DNA of 64,000 bases from Porticoccaceae bacterium (GCA_029252555.1 JAQXBF010000004.1:1-64000), one strand, 5' to 3'; numbered from the stretch's first letter, positions 43,797 to 54,097 are shown. Program-made: numbers and translations. The notes: generated by a model from the sequence alone, not told the origin.

Positions 43797-44963
43797 CTAA
43801 CGTTTGCCTAGCCAGGATTTTGGGTCTGCCGGGTTGCCGTCTTTGCGAATTTCAAAATACAGTGCGGGCTTACTTAGCCCTCCAGTATCGCCAGCGCGGG
43901 ATAATATTTCATTGCTTTGCACCCAGTCTCCGGTGTCTTTGAGTAGCTCCTGATTATGGGCGTAGAGGGTCATATAGCCATCGCTATGATCGACAATAAC
44001 CAGCAGGCCAAACCCACGCAAATAATTGGAAAAGACCACCCGGCCATGGTGGACAGCTTTCACTGCATCGCCAGCTTTTGCGCTAATTAGCCAGCCCTCC
44101 CAGAGCAGCTCGCCGCTTCGTCTATTGCCAAAGCTGTGGGCCACACGCCCTTTTAAGGGCCATTTGAGTTTGCTTTTGCGGGAGACAAACGACTCATAGT
44201 TTGAGGGCAGAGATAAATCTGCGGCTGCCTGTTTAACAGCGGCCAGCAGTTCTTCTAATTTGCCCCGCTCTTTTTGCAATTTACTGAGTTTCTTTTTATC
44301 TGTGCGCAGCGATACTTTGACGTTATCTAGAGTCTTTTTACGTTTTTTAACCTGGCGGGCCAGTTTGGTTTTATCACTTTCCAATTCCGCCCGTGACTGG
44401 GTAAGGCGCCATTTTTGACTTTCGATATCGGCAATCACCGCGGCCAGTTTATCGACGTCTTGCTTATAGCGCTGAATTTTTTCAGTGCGCGCCTGCAAAA
44501 AATAATCATAGTATCTGAACACGCGAGCAATTTGCTGGGGGTCTTCTTGATTGAGCAGAAGTTTTATCGGTTCCTGATTACCCAGTTTATAAGCAGCGGC
44601 AATCTGTTCAACAATAGCAGTGCTCTGCCCGCGAATACCCAGTTGCAGGTCTCTCTCCTGGCTACTCAGTTTTTTAAGTTGGGCTTCTAACATGTTTATT
44701 TTGTTGCGTAGACGGCGGACATTGCTATTGATTTTGCTGGCTTCCAGCTCAACCTTTTTAAGCTCGCTCTGCAAACTATTGCGCTCTTTGCCCCGATCTT
44801 CCAGTTTCTTTTCCAAGTTTGAAATTGAACGTTTGAGATTGTCGAGCTGTTGTTCCTGTTTCTCGCCGGCCACTACTGTTGAGCTCAGGCCCAACAGTAG
44901 TGAGCAAATCAATAAGCTGCACAGCAGCGAAAGCCAATCTTTTTTCGCTGCTGCACTAGTCAT
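43797..44963 (-). CDS. envC: Murein hydrolase activator EnvC
   Basis: Periplasmic activator of division amidases AmiA/AmiB. The 388 residues have a signal segment (LLCSLLICSLLLGLSSTVVA), a long coiled coil (about 35-255; LDNLKRSISNLEKKLEDRGK and similar heptads) that docks to FtsEX, and a C-terminal LytM (M23) domain with WPLKGRVAHSFGNRRSGELLWEG and GLLVIVDHSDGYMTLYAHNQ. As in other EnvC proteins the zinc ligands are incomplete, consistent with an activator and not a peptidase. ATG overlaps the gpmI stop (ATGA). Gene order gpmI-envC-ctpA is conserved. Confidence 0.93.
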   Translation of the reverse strand: MTSAAAKKDWLSLLCSLLICSLLLGLSSTVVAGEKQEQQLDNLKRSISNLEKKLEDRGKERNSLQSELKKVELEASKINSNVRRLRNKINMLEAQLKKLSSQERDLQLGIRGQSTAIVEQIAAAYKLGNQEPIKLLLNQEDPQQIARVFRYYDYFLQARTEKIQRYKQDVDKLAAVIADIESQKWRLTQSRAELESDKTKLARQVKKRKKTLDNVKVSLRTDKKKLSKLQKERGKLEELLAAVKQAAADLSLPSNYESFVSRKSKLKWPLKGRVAHSFGNRRSGELLWEGWLISAKAGDAVKAVHHGRVVFSNYLRGFGLLVIVDHSDGYMTLYAHNQELLKDTGDWVQSNEILSRAGDTGGLSKPALYFEIRKDGNPADPKSWLGKR

Positions 44964-46504
44964 CAGATAAGGAGGGTGCGACCGGTCATTTCGGCCGGTT
45001 GTTCCAGGCCCATCAATGCCAGCATGGTGGGGGCAATATCGGCTAGGGAACCATCCCTATCCAGATTTAGCTCACGGTGCCCAGCGTAGACCAGTGGCAC
45101 TGGCAAGGTAGTATGCTGGGTATGGGGTTGATTATTAGACTCGTCGAACATTTCTTCGACATTGCCATGGTCAGCGGTGATTAATAGTTCACCCCCCGCG
45201 GTTGAGATGGCCTCAAGGATTTGCCCAAGACAGACATCTACAGCTTCAACCGCTTTAACCGAGGCATCAAAGTCTCCGGTGTGACCTACCTGATCGCAGT
45301 TGGCATAGTTGCAAATAATGGTGTCGAATTTACCACTGCCAATGGCCTCTACTAACTTTTCAGTGACCTCTGGCGCGCTCATCTCTGGCATCTGATCGTA
45401 GGTGCTTACATCTGGAGAGGGCACTAATACTCGCTCCTCACCTGGATAGAGAGACTCGCGACCGCCACTGAAGAAGAAGGTCACATGGGCATATTTTTCG
45501 GTCTCGGCGATGCGCAGCTGCTGTTTGTCCTGGCTAGCCAAATATTCACCCAGAGAGTTAATTAATGTCTCTGGCGGATAGGCGCAGGGCACATCGATAT
45601 TGGCTTCATATTCGGTGGTCATTACAAAGGTAGATAGTTTTGGCAGCAATGAGCGTTCAAACCCATCAAAGTTTGTATCCACTAATGCATGGGTAATTTC
45701 TCTGGCGCGGTCCGGGCGGAAGTTCATATAGATAACCGCATCGCCATCTTTAATGGCAGCAACATCTTCACCTGGGCCTGCAATAGTGGTGGCCTGCACA
45801 AACTCATCGTTTTCGTCTCGAGTATAGGCCGCCTGCAATGCGCTGATTGGATCATTGGCACTATGACTGCCAAGCCCTTCAGTCATCAGGCGATAGGCAT
45901 GTTCTACCCGATCCCAGCGATTGTCACGGTCCATGGAATAGAAGCGACCAATAATCGAGGCTATTCGGCCCACACCCAGTTTTTCGCAAATTGCCTGGGT
46001 TTTTTCCAGAGAGGACTGCGCGCTGCGAGGTGGGCAGTCACGGCCGTCGAGAGAGGCATGGATATAAATTTCTTTCGCTCCACGCTGAGCGGCTAGCTCG
46101 AGCATGGCATTGATATGGTCTTCATGGCTGTGCACACCACCGGGCGACAGCAAGCCCATAATATGCACGGCATTATCTGTGGCGATGGCTTTATCTATGG
46201 CCTCGCAAAAAATGCTATTGGTATAGAAATCACCATCGGCAATGGCTTTATTGATACGGGTAAAATTTTGATAGACCACACGTCCGGCACCCAATGTCAT
46301 ATGACCCACTTCAGAGTTACCCATTTGCCCTTCGGGCAAGCCCACTGCCAGGCCGGAGGTGTGAATCAGGGTCTTGGGGTTATTGGCCCATAATTTTTCC
46401 CACACTGGCGCGTTGGCACCGGCAACAGCATTGTGTTTTACATCGTCGCTGTAGCCAAAGCCGTCAAGGATCAGCAGTACTAGGGGAGATTTCTCGGTCG
46501 TCAT
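44963..46504 (-). CDS. gpmI: 2,3-bisphosphoglycerate-independent phosphoglycerate mutase
   Basis: Interconverts 3- and 2-phosphoglycerate in glycolysis and gluconeogenesis using two Mn ions. The 513 residues begin [20 protein letters not shown], with the metal/Ser site [21 protein letters not shown] (phosphoserine acceptor Ser), [19 protein letters not shown], and the closing metal site [13 protein letters not shown] and [11 protein letters not shown]. Full length (E. coli 514). Coupled to envC. Confidence 0.97.
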   Translation of the reverse strand: MTTEKSPLVLLILDGFGYSDDVKHNAVAGANAPVWEKLWANNPKTLIHTSGLAVGLPEGQMGNSEVGHMTLGAGRVVYQNFTRINKAIADGDFYTNSIFCEAIDKAIATDNAVHIMGLLSPGGVHSHEDHINAMLELAAQRGAKEIYIHASLDGRDCPPRSAQSSLEKTQAICEKLGVGRIASIIGRFYSMDRDNRWDRVEHAYRLMTEGLGSHSANDPISALQAAYTRDENDEFVQATTIAGPGEDVAAIKDGDAVIYMNFRPDRAREITHALVDTNFDGFERSLLPKLSTFVMTTEYEANIDVPCAYPPETLINSLGEYLASQDKQQLRIAETEKYAHVTFFFSGGRESLYPGEERVLVPSPDVSTYDQMPEMSAPEVTEKLVEAIGSGKFDTIICNYANCDQVGHTGDFDASVKAVEAVDVCLGQILEAISTAGGELLITADHGNVEEMFDESNNQPHTQHTTLPVPLVYAGHRELNLDRDGSLADIAPTMLALMGLEQPAEMTGRTLLI

Positions 46505-46601
46505 AGGTTTGTATCAATATCCGTTTAAAAAAGTTTAATTAACTGTTTGATTCTAATGATAACTTCGCCATTTCGCTACGTTAGACCGGTAATTAAATGG
46601 C

Positions 46602-48482
46602 CTACTGGTTTTCCAGTAACTCCCAGCGCTCGTAACAATGGCTCAGCTGTTGCTGGAATTCAGAGAGTTGGGTTTCGGTTTTGGCTGTCTCGGTGCGATC
46701 GCCCTTGTAAAAGTCGGGCTGGCTAATTAGCTCAGAGACCTCAGCAATTTGAGTTTCCAGACTTTCAATCTGCTGGGGCAGATTATCTAGTTCACGTTGC
46801 TCTTTGTAAGACAGCTTCTTCGCTGTCGTCTGAGTTTTGGAATGGGCTTTTGAGGCCTGCTCTGGGACTGCTGGCTGCTCGGCTTTGCGCTGACGCAACC
46901 AGTCATCATAGCCGCCGATATATTGATTGATGTTGCCATTGCCCTCAAATACCAGAGTGCTGGTGACCACATTGTTGAGAAAGGCCCGGTCGTGGCTCAC
47001 CAGAATAATGGTGCCTTTGTAGTCTATCAGCAGCTCTTCGAGCAGATCTAATGTGTCTATATCCAGGTCGTTAGTTGGTTCGTCAAGCACCAGTATATTA
47101 GATGGCTGGGTAAACAGCGTAGCGAGCAAAAGGCGGTTGCGTTCACCACCAGAAAGAGCCTTAACCGGCTGGCGGCAGCGCTCAGGGGCGAATAAAAAGT
47201 CCTGTAGATAGCTTATAACGTGGCGGGATTTGCCACCAATCTCCAGCATATCTCTGCCGCCAGAGACGTTGTCTTGCACGGTTTTTTCTTCATCCAGTGC
47301 CGACCTATACTGATCAAAATAGGCCACGCTCAGGTTAGTACCGGTTTTAATAGAGCCCTGCTGCGGGCTCAGTTCGCTGAGTAGCAGCTTAATCAATGTG
47401 GTTTTGCCAACACCATTGCGGCCGATAAAACCTACTTTGTCACCCCGCTGAATCAGGGTGGAAAAATTGCGCACTACGGGCTCGTCACTGCCGTCAAAGG
47501 TGAAGCTGATGTTTTCTGCTTCGGCGACAATCTTGCCGGACTTTTCTGCTTGCTGAATATCCATTCGCGCTGTGCTCAACTGTTTGCGGCGATCGGCGTA
47601 CTCTCGACGCATGGATTCCAAGGCGCGAACACGCCCCTCGTTGCGAGTGCGGCGGGCTTTAATACCCTGACGAATCCATACTTCTTCCTGGGACAGGCGC
47701 TTATCAAACAGTGCGTTTTGTTTCTCTTCGACTTCTAGAATATCTTCTTTGCGTTGGAGGTAGGTTGCGTAGTTACAGTTAAATTCTGCTAGCTGACCGC
47801 GATCAATTTCGATAAACCGCGTTGCCAGATTATCCATAAAGCGGCGATCATGACTGATGAATAATAATGAGCCCTCCCATTTGAGCAGGAATTGCTCGAC
47901 CCACTGGATAGCATCAATATCCAGATGGTTGGTGGGCTCATCAAGCAGCAGCAAATCTGGGTTACAGACCAGCGCGCGGGCTAGTAATACTCGTCGCTTA
48001 TAGCCACCGGAGAGGCTGGAGATATCCACATCAGCATCGAGATTCATTTTGGTAATAATAGATTCGACACGCTGGTTAATATCCCAGCCATTAACCCGAT
48101 CGAGTTCGCTCTGACAGTCTTCCAGATCGCGCATAGTTTGGTCGCTGGGATTATTGCCCAGCTGGAGAATAAGGTGGTGGTAGCGTTTAGCTAGCTCACC
48201 TTCAGCACCTAACCCCTGAGTGATAACATCAAACACACTACCCTGAGCATCCTGGGGCACTGACTGTTCAAGCTGCGCAATCTTGACTCCAGAGGCGCGC
48301 TTTAAAACACCATCGTCGGCAACAATCTGGCCGGTGAGAATTTTAAGCAGGGTCGACTTGCCAGCGCCATTGCGGCCGATAAGACAGACTCGTTCGCCTC
48401 GCTTAATAACCAGATTAATATGGTCGATCAAAGGGGGCTGGCCATAGCTAAGATAAATATCTTCCAGCGTGACTAGGGGCAT
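46602..48482 (-). CDS. uup: ABC-F ATPase Uup
   Basis: A soluble ABC-F protein of 626 residues with two ATP-binding cassettes. First: Walker A GRNGAGKSTLLK, signature LSGGYKRRVLLARAL, Walker B LLLLDEPTNHLDI. Second: GRNGVGKTTLIK, LSGGERNRLLLATLF, NILVLDEPTNDLDI. The linker and the C-terminal coiled coil (KKLSYKEQRELDNLPQQIE onward) mark the Uup subgroup, which binds DNA/branched structures and affects transposon excision and ribosome function in E. coli. Its stop is 3 bases from the start of nothing else on this strand; the RND gene lies just upstream. Confidence 0.94.
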   Translation of the reverse strand: MPLVTLEDIYLSYGQPPLIDHINLVIKRGERVCLIGRNGAGKSTLLKILTGQIVADDGVLKRASGVKIAQLEQSVPQDAQGSVFDVITQGLGAEGELAKRYHHLILQLGNNPSDQTMRDLEDCQSELDRVNGWDINQRVESIITKMNLDADVDISSLSGGYKRRVLLARALVCNPDLLLLDEPTNHLDIDAIQWVEQFLLKWEGSLLFISHDRRFMDNLATRFIEIDRGQLAEFNCNYATYLQRKEDILEVEEKQNALFDKRLSQEEVWIRQGIKARRTRNEGRVRALESMRREYADRRKQLSTARMDIQQAEKSGKIVAEAENISFTFDGSDEPVVRNFSTLIQRGDKVGFIGRNGVGKTTLIKLLLSELSPQQGSIKTGTNLSVAYFDQYRSALDEEKTVQDNVSGGRDMLEIGGKSRHVISYLQDFLFAPERCRQPVKALSGGERNRLLLATLFTQPSNILVLDEPTNDLDIDTLDLLEELLIDYKGTIILVSHDRAFLNNVVTSTLVFEGNGNINQYIGGYDDWLRQRKAEQPAVPEQASKAHSKTQTTAKKLSYKEQRELDNLPQQIESLETQIAEVSELISQPDFYKGDRTETAKTETQLSEFQQQLSHCYERWELLENQ

Positions 48483-48485
48483 AGA

Positions 48486-51065
48486 TTACTGTCCTGAACT
48501 TGCTTGTGAATCAGGAATAGTTTCTTCCCCAAATGGTTGGGCCATCAAAATCAGTTTTGGTAGCAAAGTCATGGAACCCAGCAGTGCAGCTGTCATGGCC
48601 AAGCCAGTTAGCAAACCAAAGTAAATCGAAGGAATAAAGTTGGATAGCGCCAAAATTGAGAAACCTACGATAATGGTGATGGCGGTGTAAAAAAGTGCCT
48701 GACCAATGCTGGCATGGGCCCGGTGCATTGATGCCAAGTAGTTATTCTGCACGGCAAACTCTCGTCTGAATCTGGTGATGTAGTGAATCGAGTGATCCAC
48801 GCCAATGCCCACGGTAATGGCAGCGATGGTAATCGTCATCATATCCAAGGGAATAGCAAATAGGCCCATTCCGCCCAGCACAACACCAGCGGCTAAAAAG
48901 TTGGGTAGCATGGCGATTAGGGAAATCTTCAGGGACCGGAACAGCACCAGGAACATCAGCATAATGCCGATAAATACTGCTCCTAAAGTAAGAATCTGCG
49001 ACTTATAAAGACTCTGCAGCATATTGTTATACAACACCAGCAGGCCGGTGTAGCGAATATCGGACTGGGCGATACCCACGTCGTTGACGGCAAAGTCATT
49101 GATTTTCGCAAGCAGGTCTGCGCGTCTAAGGCCAGCGGTTTCCATTGCCCGCAACTGAATTCGAGCTTCGTCGATATCCACTAGAAGAAAGGGCGCTACC
49201 ATCTGCTGATAGATTTCATCGCCAAGGCTCTGGCGCATAAAGGCCAGCTCAAAGTCATTTAGCTTATGGCCGCTGAGGTCCGTGGCTACCTGATAAATTT
49301 GCACTAGAGAACTCACTTTACCTATTTCTGGTTGAGCTTCGAGGAAGTCTTGTAACTTACTAAGATCGGCGAGACCAGCGGAAGAAAACCAGTAGCTATC
49401 TTTTAGGCTGCTGTTGTCTTCAATTGCGTCCTCTTCCCCATACTCGTCCTCAGCATATTCATCGCCGTACTCACTTTCGCCATAATCGTCTTCCTCATAC
49501 TCATCATATTCAGAGGCTTCAGATTCGACGGCAACTGGCAGAGCAGCAAATGTAGGGGCTTGCAGAATAATATCTAAGGGCGTGGTGCCCCCCAGGGTCG
49601 TATCGATTATTTCCATCCCCTGATAGATTTCCGTATCGCTGCGGAAGTAATCAATAAAGCGATTTTCTACTTCAAGCCGCGAGATACCATAGGCTGATAG
49701 AGCGGCGAGGGTCGCGGCGATTAGTAACACCAGAGAGCCATAGTGCTCGGTAAACTTGGCAAATTTGGTGGTAAATACCGCGCTATTATCCTTGCTTGCA
49801 GCGGCAGTGCCTTTGCCAAATAACATCATGCCAGCGGGAATAACGATAAAGGCCATAATTAAAGCCAGACTGATACCCATGGTCATCATCCAGCCAAAAT
49901 CGATCACCGGACGGATATTACTGACCACCAATGAGGTGAAAGCCACGATAGTGGTCAGCACTGTGTACAGGCAGGGTTTGGCCATAGAGGTAACGGTGCT
50001 GGTCACTAGCTGGCGCTGATCTGCCTCTGGTGATTCGGCCTGCAATTCCCGATACCGCACAATTAGGTGGATGCACAGCGCCAGAGTGATGATCAGCAGC
50101 AGCGAGACAAAGTTCGAGGAGATAACCGTCAGCCGCCAGTCGATCCAGCTAAGGAAGCCAAGAATAGTTACCAAGCAGAAAGTACAGGTGGCCAGAGGCA
50201 GTATGACCCAGCGCAGTTTGCGGAAGATCAGGGCCAGAGTGGCGATAATAAACAGCAATATGCCGGTGCCAAAAACCATGAGATCATTTTTAATAAAGTC
50301 GACCATATCCGCGGTGATCATATCTGGGCCGCCAAGAAAAATAGTAGCGCGATCGCGATAGGTATCCATCAGCGCCCGCACCTGAGCCACACGCTCATGA
50401 TCCTGGGCGGCTTTTTCGGTACGGTAGTCTAGAAATTGTTGGCTGACGTTGGCCAGCTCTGTATCCTGCTCGGCAGTCAGACCCTCAGTGTCGCGAATAA
50501 GGCGCAGTGCATCACGTTGAGTGACCAAATCTAAATACTGTCTATCCAGTGCCAGGGTGGCTAGAACACCGGTGGTCTGACCGTCGGGGCTAAGCAAAAC
50601 ATCCTTATAGATGGGGCTATTTAGAAATTCTTGTTTTGCGGCCTGTTGGTCCACACCCTCTGACATCAGTGTATTAAGCTGCTCTTTTAAATCTGCAATA
50701 CCAATTTTAGGGCTGTACAGCAATGGTACGTCGAGCATAGACAGCATGCCTTCTACGCCATCGATATCACTCAGGTCTGCCTTTAGTGCCGCCAATGTAT
50801 CAAGATTCTGCTGGTCGAACAGATCGCCCTGCTTGGGAGAGAAAGTCACAATCAGAAAATTATCGCTGCCATAGCGTTGCACCACTTCACGGAAGAAGTT
50901 CAGGTCGTCATCATGCTCCAGAGTCAGCGAGTCTGCCGAGGCATCTAGCTTAAAATTGGGCAGGCCCATGGCCATCGCGGAGGTGATTGCAATAACCGCA
51001 ATAATAGCTCTGAGAGGCCGGTCGAGAATGGCTTTCTGATAAAAATCTAGTAATGGTGAAGGCAT
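48486..51065 (-). CDS. RND superfamily exporter (MMPL/HAE3-like) with acidic tract
   Basis: An 859-residue inner-membrane transporter with the 12-TM RND layout: TM1 near 18-35, a large periplasmic loop, TM2-6 (about 250-410, with VFGTGILLFIIATLALIFRK), TM7 near 435-455, a second periplasmic loop, and TM8-12 (about 680-850). ITVGIGVDHSIHYITRF in TM10-11 is the conserved MMPL/HAE3 piece. The second periplasmic loop carries an unusual tract of Asp, Glu, Tyr and Gly at about residues 512-545. Relatives export hopanoids, lipids or xanthomonadin-type products; the cargo here is unknown. It ends 3 bases before the uup start, so the two may be cotranscribed. Confidence 0.87.
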   Translation of the reverse strand: MPSPLLDFYQKAILDRPLRAIIAVIAITSAMAMGLPNFKLDASADSLTLEHDDDLNFFREVVQRYGSDNFLIVTFSPKQGDLFDQQNLDTLAALKADLSDIDGVEGMLSMLDVPLLYSPKIGIADLKEQLNTLMSEGVDQQAAKQEFLNSPIYKDVLLSPDGQTTGVLATLALDRQYLDLVTQRDALRLIRDTEGLTAEQDTELANVSQQFLDYRTEKAAQDHERVAQVRALMDTYRDRATIFLGGPDMITADMVDFIKNDLMVFGTGILLFIIATLALIFRKLRWVILPLATCTFCLVTILGFLSWIDWRLTVISSNFVSLLLIITLALCIHLIVRYRELQAESPEADQRQLVTSTVTSMAKPCLYTVLTTIVAFTSLVVSNIRPVIDFGWMMTMGISLALIMAFIVIPAGMMLFGKGTAAASKDNSAVFTTKFAKFTEHYGSLVLLIAATLAALSAYGISRLEVENRFIDYFRSDTEIYQGMEIIDTTLGGTTPLDIILQAPTFAALPVAVESEASEYDEYEEDDYGESEYGDEYAEDEYGEEDAIEDNSSLKDSYWFSSAGLADLSKLQDFLEAQPEIGKVSSLVQIYQVATDLSGHKLNDFELAFMRQSLGDEIYQQMVAPFLLVDIDEARIQLRAMETAGLRRADLLAKINDFAVNDVGIAQSDIRYTGLLVLYNNMLQSLYKSQILTLGAVFIGIMLMFLVLFRSLKISLIAMLPNFLAAGVVLGGMGLFAIPLDMMTITIAAITVGIGVDHSIHYITRFRREFAVQNNYLASMHRAHASIGQALFYTAITIIVGFSILALSNFIPSIYFGLLTGLAMTAALLGSMTLLPKLILMAQPFGEETIPDSQASSGQ

Positions 51066-51255
51066 GAAAATGGGCGTCCCTGAAGATCGTGAAATCAGGG
51101 CGCTATTATGCGGTTTTGAACAGCAATATCATAGGGTGTGAGCGGTTTGAATAATAATACCCAAAATTAATACCGCACATTTTTTCAATATACCATTTGC
51201 CCTGAGAGCTCGGTGATTTACACTCCATTTTTATAACCCAGATAGCGGAAAATCT

Positions 51256-52215
51256 ATGCGCGGTGTAATTCTCGATTGTGATAGCCTCGGCCCCGATGAT
51301 CTCGACTTCAGTGCCCTGAAAGACTTGCCGGTAGACTGGACAGTCTATGCCAACTGCGCGCCTTCAGAGGTGATCGAGCGCATTATAGATGCCGAAATAG
51401 TGATGACCAATAAAACGGTTATCAATGCCTTTTCCCTGTCTCAGGCACCCGAACTAAAACTGATTACCTTGCCGGCGACAGGCACTAATGTGGTCGACTT
51501 AGAGGCGGCCAAAAAACAGGGGGTGGTGGTCTGTAATGCGGTAAATTATGGCACTGCCTCGGTAGTTCAGCATGCCTGGTCATTAATTCTAGCCCTGACC
51601 ACTCATCTTCAGTCCTACAACCGCGCGGTGATGGATGGAAGTTGGGCCGAGAGCAACTCTTTCTGTCTGCTGGGATATCCGGTGCGCGAGCTGGCGGGTA
51701 AAACCCTGGGAATTATTGGTGCAGGTGATCTTGGCAGAGGTGTGGCCAAAATTGCACAGGCCTTTGGTATGCAGGTTATTTTTGCAGCACTGCCGGGTCG
51801 ACACTACAGCGATGATCTGCCACGGGTGGAGTTGCACAGGCTACTACCAATGATAGATATACTTAGCCTTCACTGCCCTTTTACGCCACAGACTCAGAAT
51901 CTTATTTCCACTGCTGAGCTTGCTTTGATGAAAGATTCGGCAATACTGATTAACACTGCCCGTGGCCCGCTTATTGATGAGCCGGCGCTAAAGCAGGCAT
52001 TGGTCAGTGGTGGAATTGCAGGGGCTGGGTTGGACGTGTTGTCTGCAGAGCCACCAGTAGATGGCAATGTGCTGCTTGAAGAGCCTATCCCCAATTTAAT
52101 TGTGACACCGCACAGTGCTTGGGCGGCATTGGAAGCAAGGCAGCGCCTAATGGGGCAGATGGTGGAAAATATCAACGCCTTCCTCGATGGCAAGGCGCTG
52201 CGCCAAGTCAATTAG
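51256..52215 (+). CDS. D-2-hydroxyacid dehydrogenase (hydroxypyruvate/glycerate dehydrogenase-like)
   Basis: A 319-residue NAD(P)-dependent dehydrogenase: Rossmann site LGIIGAGDLGRGVAKIAQAFG near 150, INTARGPLIDEPALKQAL with the catalytic Arg, and ending PHSAWAALEARQRLM with the catalytic His replaced in position as in the GyaR/HprA group (TPHSAW). The first half matches hydroxypyruvate reductase (VMTNKTVINAFSLSQAPELKLI). Probable reaction: hydroxypyruvate or glyoxylate to D-glycerate or glycolate. Substrate not proven. Overlaps the convergent phosphofructokinase gene by four bases. Confidence 0.87.
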   Translation: MRGVILDCDSLGPDDLDFSALKDLPVDWTVYANCAPSEVIERIIDAEIVMTNKTVINAFSLSQAPELKLITLPATGTNVVDLEAAKKQGVVVCNAVNYGTASVVQHAWSLILALTTHLQSYNRAVMDGSWAESNSFCLLGYPVRELAGKTLGIIGAGDLGRGVAKIAQAFGMQVIFAALPGRHYSDDLPRVELHRLLPMIDILSLHCPFTPQTQNLISTAELALMKDSAILINTARGPLIDEPALKQALVSGGIAGAGLDVLSAEPPVDGNVLLEEPIPNLIVTPHSAWAALEARQRLMGQMVENINAFLDGKALRQVN

Positions 52216-53474
52216 CCATCAAAGGTAGTGTCGAGCTTTTTGGCGGCCATAACTTTTTTAAGTTTTGGGTACTGTGGGATACCATTTTTATAGGGGGGAT
52301 AATCTTCCCCGATAATTAATGGCTGTAAATAGTCTCGGGCTTTCTGAGTAATACCAAAACCATCTTTAGTAATAAATGATCTGGGCATTTTCTTTTCCAC
52401 ATTGGCGACTTTTGCCAGTGACGCCTCGCCGAGAGACCAGGAAAACTTCTTACCCTGGCCGCGCTCAATGGTCACCATAATAGCACTTTTGCCTTGCACT
52501 GCTTTTTCGACCGCAGCACGGCCTACAGCATGGGCCTGTTCTACATCTGTCTTCGATGCGACATGGCGTGCGGAGCGCTGGAGATAATCAGCGAGGGCAT
52601 AATGGTATTTATAGCCCAGGGAATGTTTCACCATGCTGGCCAGAGTGGGAGCTACGCCACCCAGCTGCTGATGACCAAAGGCATCCTTATTTAATGATCC
52701 AGAGATCAGTGCGCCGTCGGCATAGCTGGCACCCTCAGAGGCGACCACTACACAGAAGCCTTTTTCTGCGACGGTCTGTTCTACCTTGGCAATAAACTGT
52801 TCTCGAACAAAGGGGATTTCCGGGAAGACAATAATGTGTGGCGCGTCCCCGACTTCATCGGCAGCTAAACCACCAGAAGCAGCAATCCAGCCGGCGTGCC
52901 TGCCCATCACTTCGAGAATAAAAATTTTGGTCGACGAGGCAGCCATAGAAGCGATATCTAGGCTGGCCTCTTTGGTTGAGACCGCAACATATTTTGCTAC
53001 CGACCCAAAGCCCGGCGAGCAGTCGGTAAAGGGCAGGTCATTGTCGATAGTTTTAGGAATATGTATAGCCTGGATCGGGTAACCCATTTTGGCTGATATC
53101 TGTGACACTTTTAGGCAGGTGTCTGCGGAATCACCACCACCGTTATAAAAGAAGTAACCAATATTATGGGCTTTAAACACCTCAATAAGACGCTCGTACT
53201 CTGCGGTACTATCCTTGATGTCTTTCATTTTGTATCGGCAGGAGCCAAAGGCACCGCCGGGTGTGTGTTTGAGGGATGTGACAGCGGTGGGAGATTCTTT
53301 ACTGGTATCGATCAGATTTTCATGCAGAGCGCCGAGTATGCCATTTTGACCGGCGTAAAGAGTACCGATCTTGTCTTTGTGTTCCCGGCAAGCCTCAATA
53401 ACGCCGCATGCGGAGGCATTGATAACTGCTGTGACACCGCCCGACTGTGCGTAAAACGCATTCTTTTTGGCCAT
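52212..53474 (-). CDS. Pyrophosphate-type 6-phosphofructokinase
   Basis: A 420-residue PFK-fold enzyme. FFYNGGGDSADTCLKVS and PKTIDNDLPFTDCSPGFGS are the nucleotide/phosphate segments; Lys in PKTIDND, where ATP-dependent enzymes have Gly, marks the pyrophosphate-dependent group. MGRHAGWIAASGGLA is the fructose 6-phosphate site. It would make the glycolytic step reversible and save ATP; a PPi enzyme is common in marine and methylotrophic gammaproteobacteria. Phosphoryl donor is predicted, not shown. Monocistronic, convergent with the hydroxyacid dehydrogenase. Confidence 0.9.
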   Translation of the reverse strand: MAKKNAFYAQSGGVTAVINASACGVIEACREHKDKIGTLYAGQNGILGALHENLIDTSKESPTAVTSLKHTPGGAFGSCRYKMKDIKDSTAEYERLIEVFKAHNIGYFFYNGGGDSADTCLKVSQISAKMGYPIQAIHIPKTIDNDLPFTDCSPGFGSVAKYVAVSTKEASLDIASMAASSTKIFILEVMGRHAGWIAASGGLAADEVGDAPHIIVFPEIPFVREQFIAKVEQTVAEKGFCVVVASEGASYADGALISGSLNKDAFGHQQLGGVAPTLASMVKHSLGYKYHYALADYLQRSARHVASKTDVEQAHAVGRAAVEKAVQGKSAIMVTIERGQGKKFSWSLGEASLAKVANVEKKMPRSFITKDGFGITQKARDYLQPLIIGEDYPPYKNGIPQYPKLKKVMAAKKLDTTFDG

Positions 53475-53550
53475 AAAGCCTGATTTCCATTAGTCCGTTA
53501 CTTGGCTCGACATTTTACTGTTTTGCGCTCTCAGGTAAAAGAACAAAAAT

Positions 53551-54097
53551 TTAATCTGTGGCTATGGTGAAAATAAGTTTCACCACAAATTGATCTGGGT
53601 TCAGGCCTCTGTGGTTTGGCTCGCGAATATATTCTGTGATGGCAGAAAACCAAGCCTGTTTTTGCGCGATCTGATGGGACAGGTGGTAGCCTAGCTCCAA
53701 CTTCTGCTCCCGCCCCTGAGGGCTGAGATCAATGGCTAAATCCTTATAGACCAATTAGCGATCAATAGTTCTGCCTGTGGCCATTCTCTGCGCGCAGAGG
53801 CTGTATGTGGAAGGGGCTGAGTTGATCGTTGGACCGTCATAGCGATTGGTCCTTGAGCCCCAGTGCCCAGGAGCCACTGCGAATCTGCCGATCAACAGTA
53901 AAGGCTTCACTCACCACTGAACTGATATCGGTATTGCCGCTGTATATGTCGGCGACAGCCTGCCAGCGACTGCCCATTTGAATATGGCCATTGAGCCCAA
54001 TAAATAAAGTTCCACCGCCACCGCAGGCATTAAGAAATATCAGGGTTATAACGAGTACAGTGATTCTCTGGGAAAAACCGTTTAAGTGGTGCATCAT
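53551..54097 (-). pseudogene. Remnant of an outer-membrane-like protein gene
   Basis: Two frames join into a beta-strand-rich protein. ATG 54095-54097 opens a lipoprotein-like signal (ITVLVITLIFLNACGGGG), then GSRWQAVADIYSGNTDISSVV and RSGSWALGLK. A frame shift near 53842-53850 is needed to continue as TNRYDGPTINSAPSTYSL, a TAA at 53755-53757 interrupts, and the end LELGYHLSHQIAQKQAWFSA with FVVKLIFT resembles a C-terminal barrel strand region. I do not recognise the family. The small size suggests an internal deletion as well. Confidence 0.5.
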
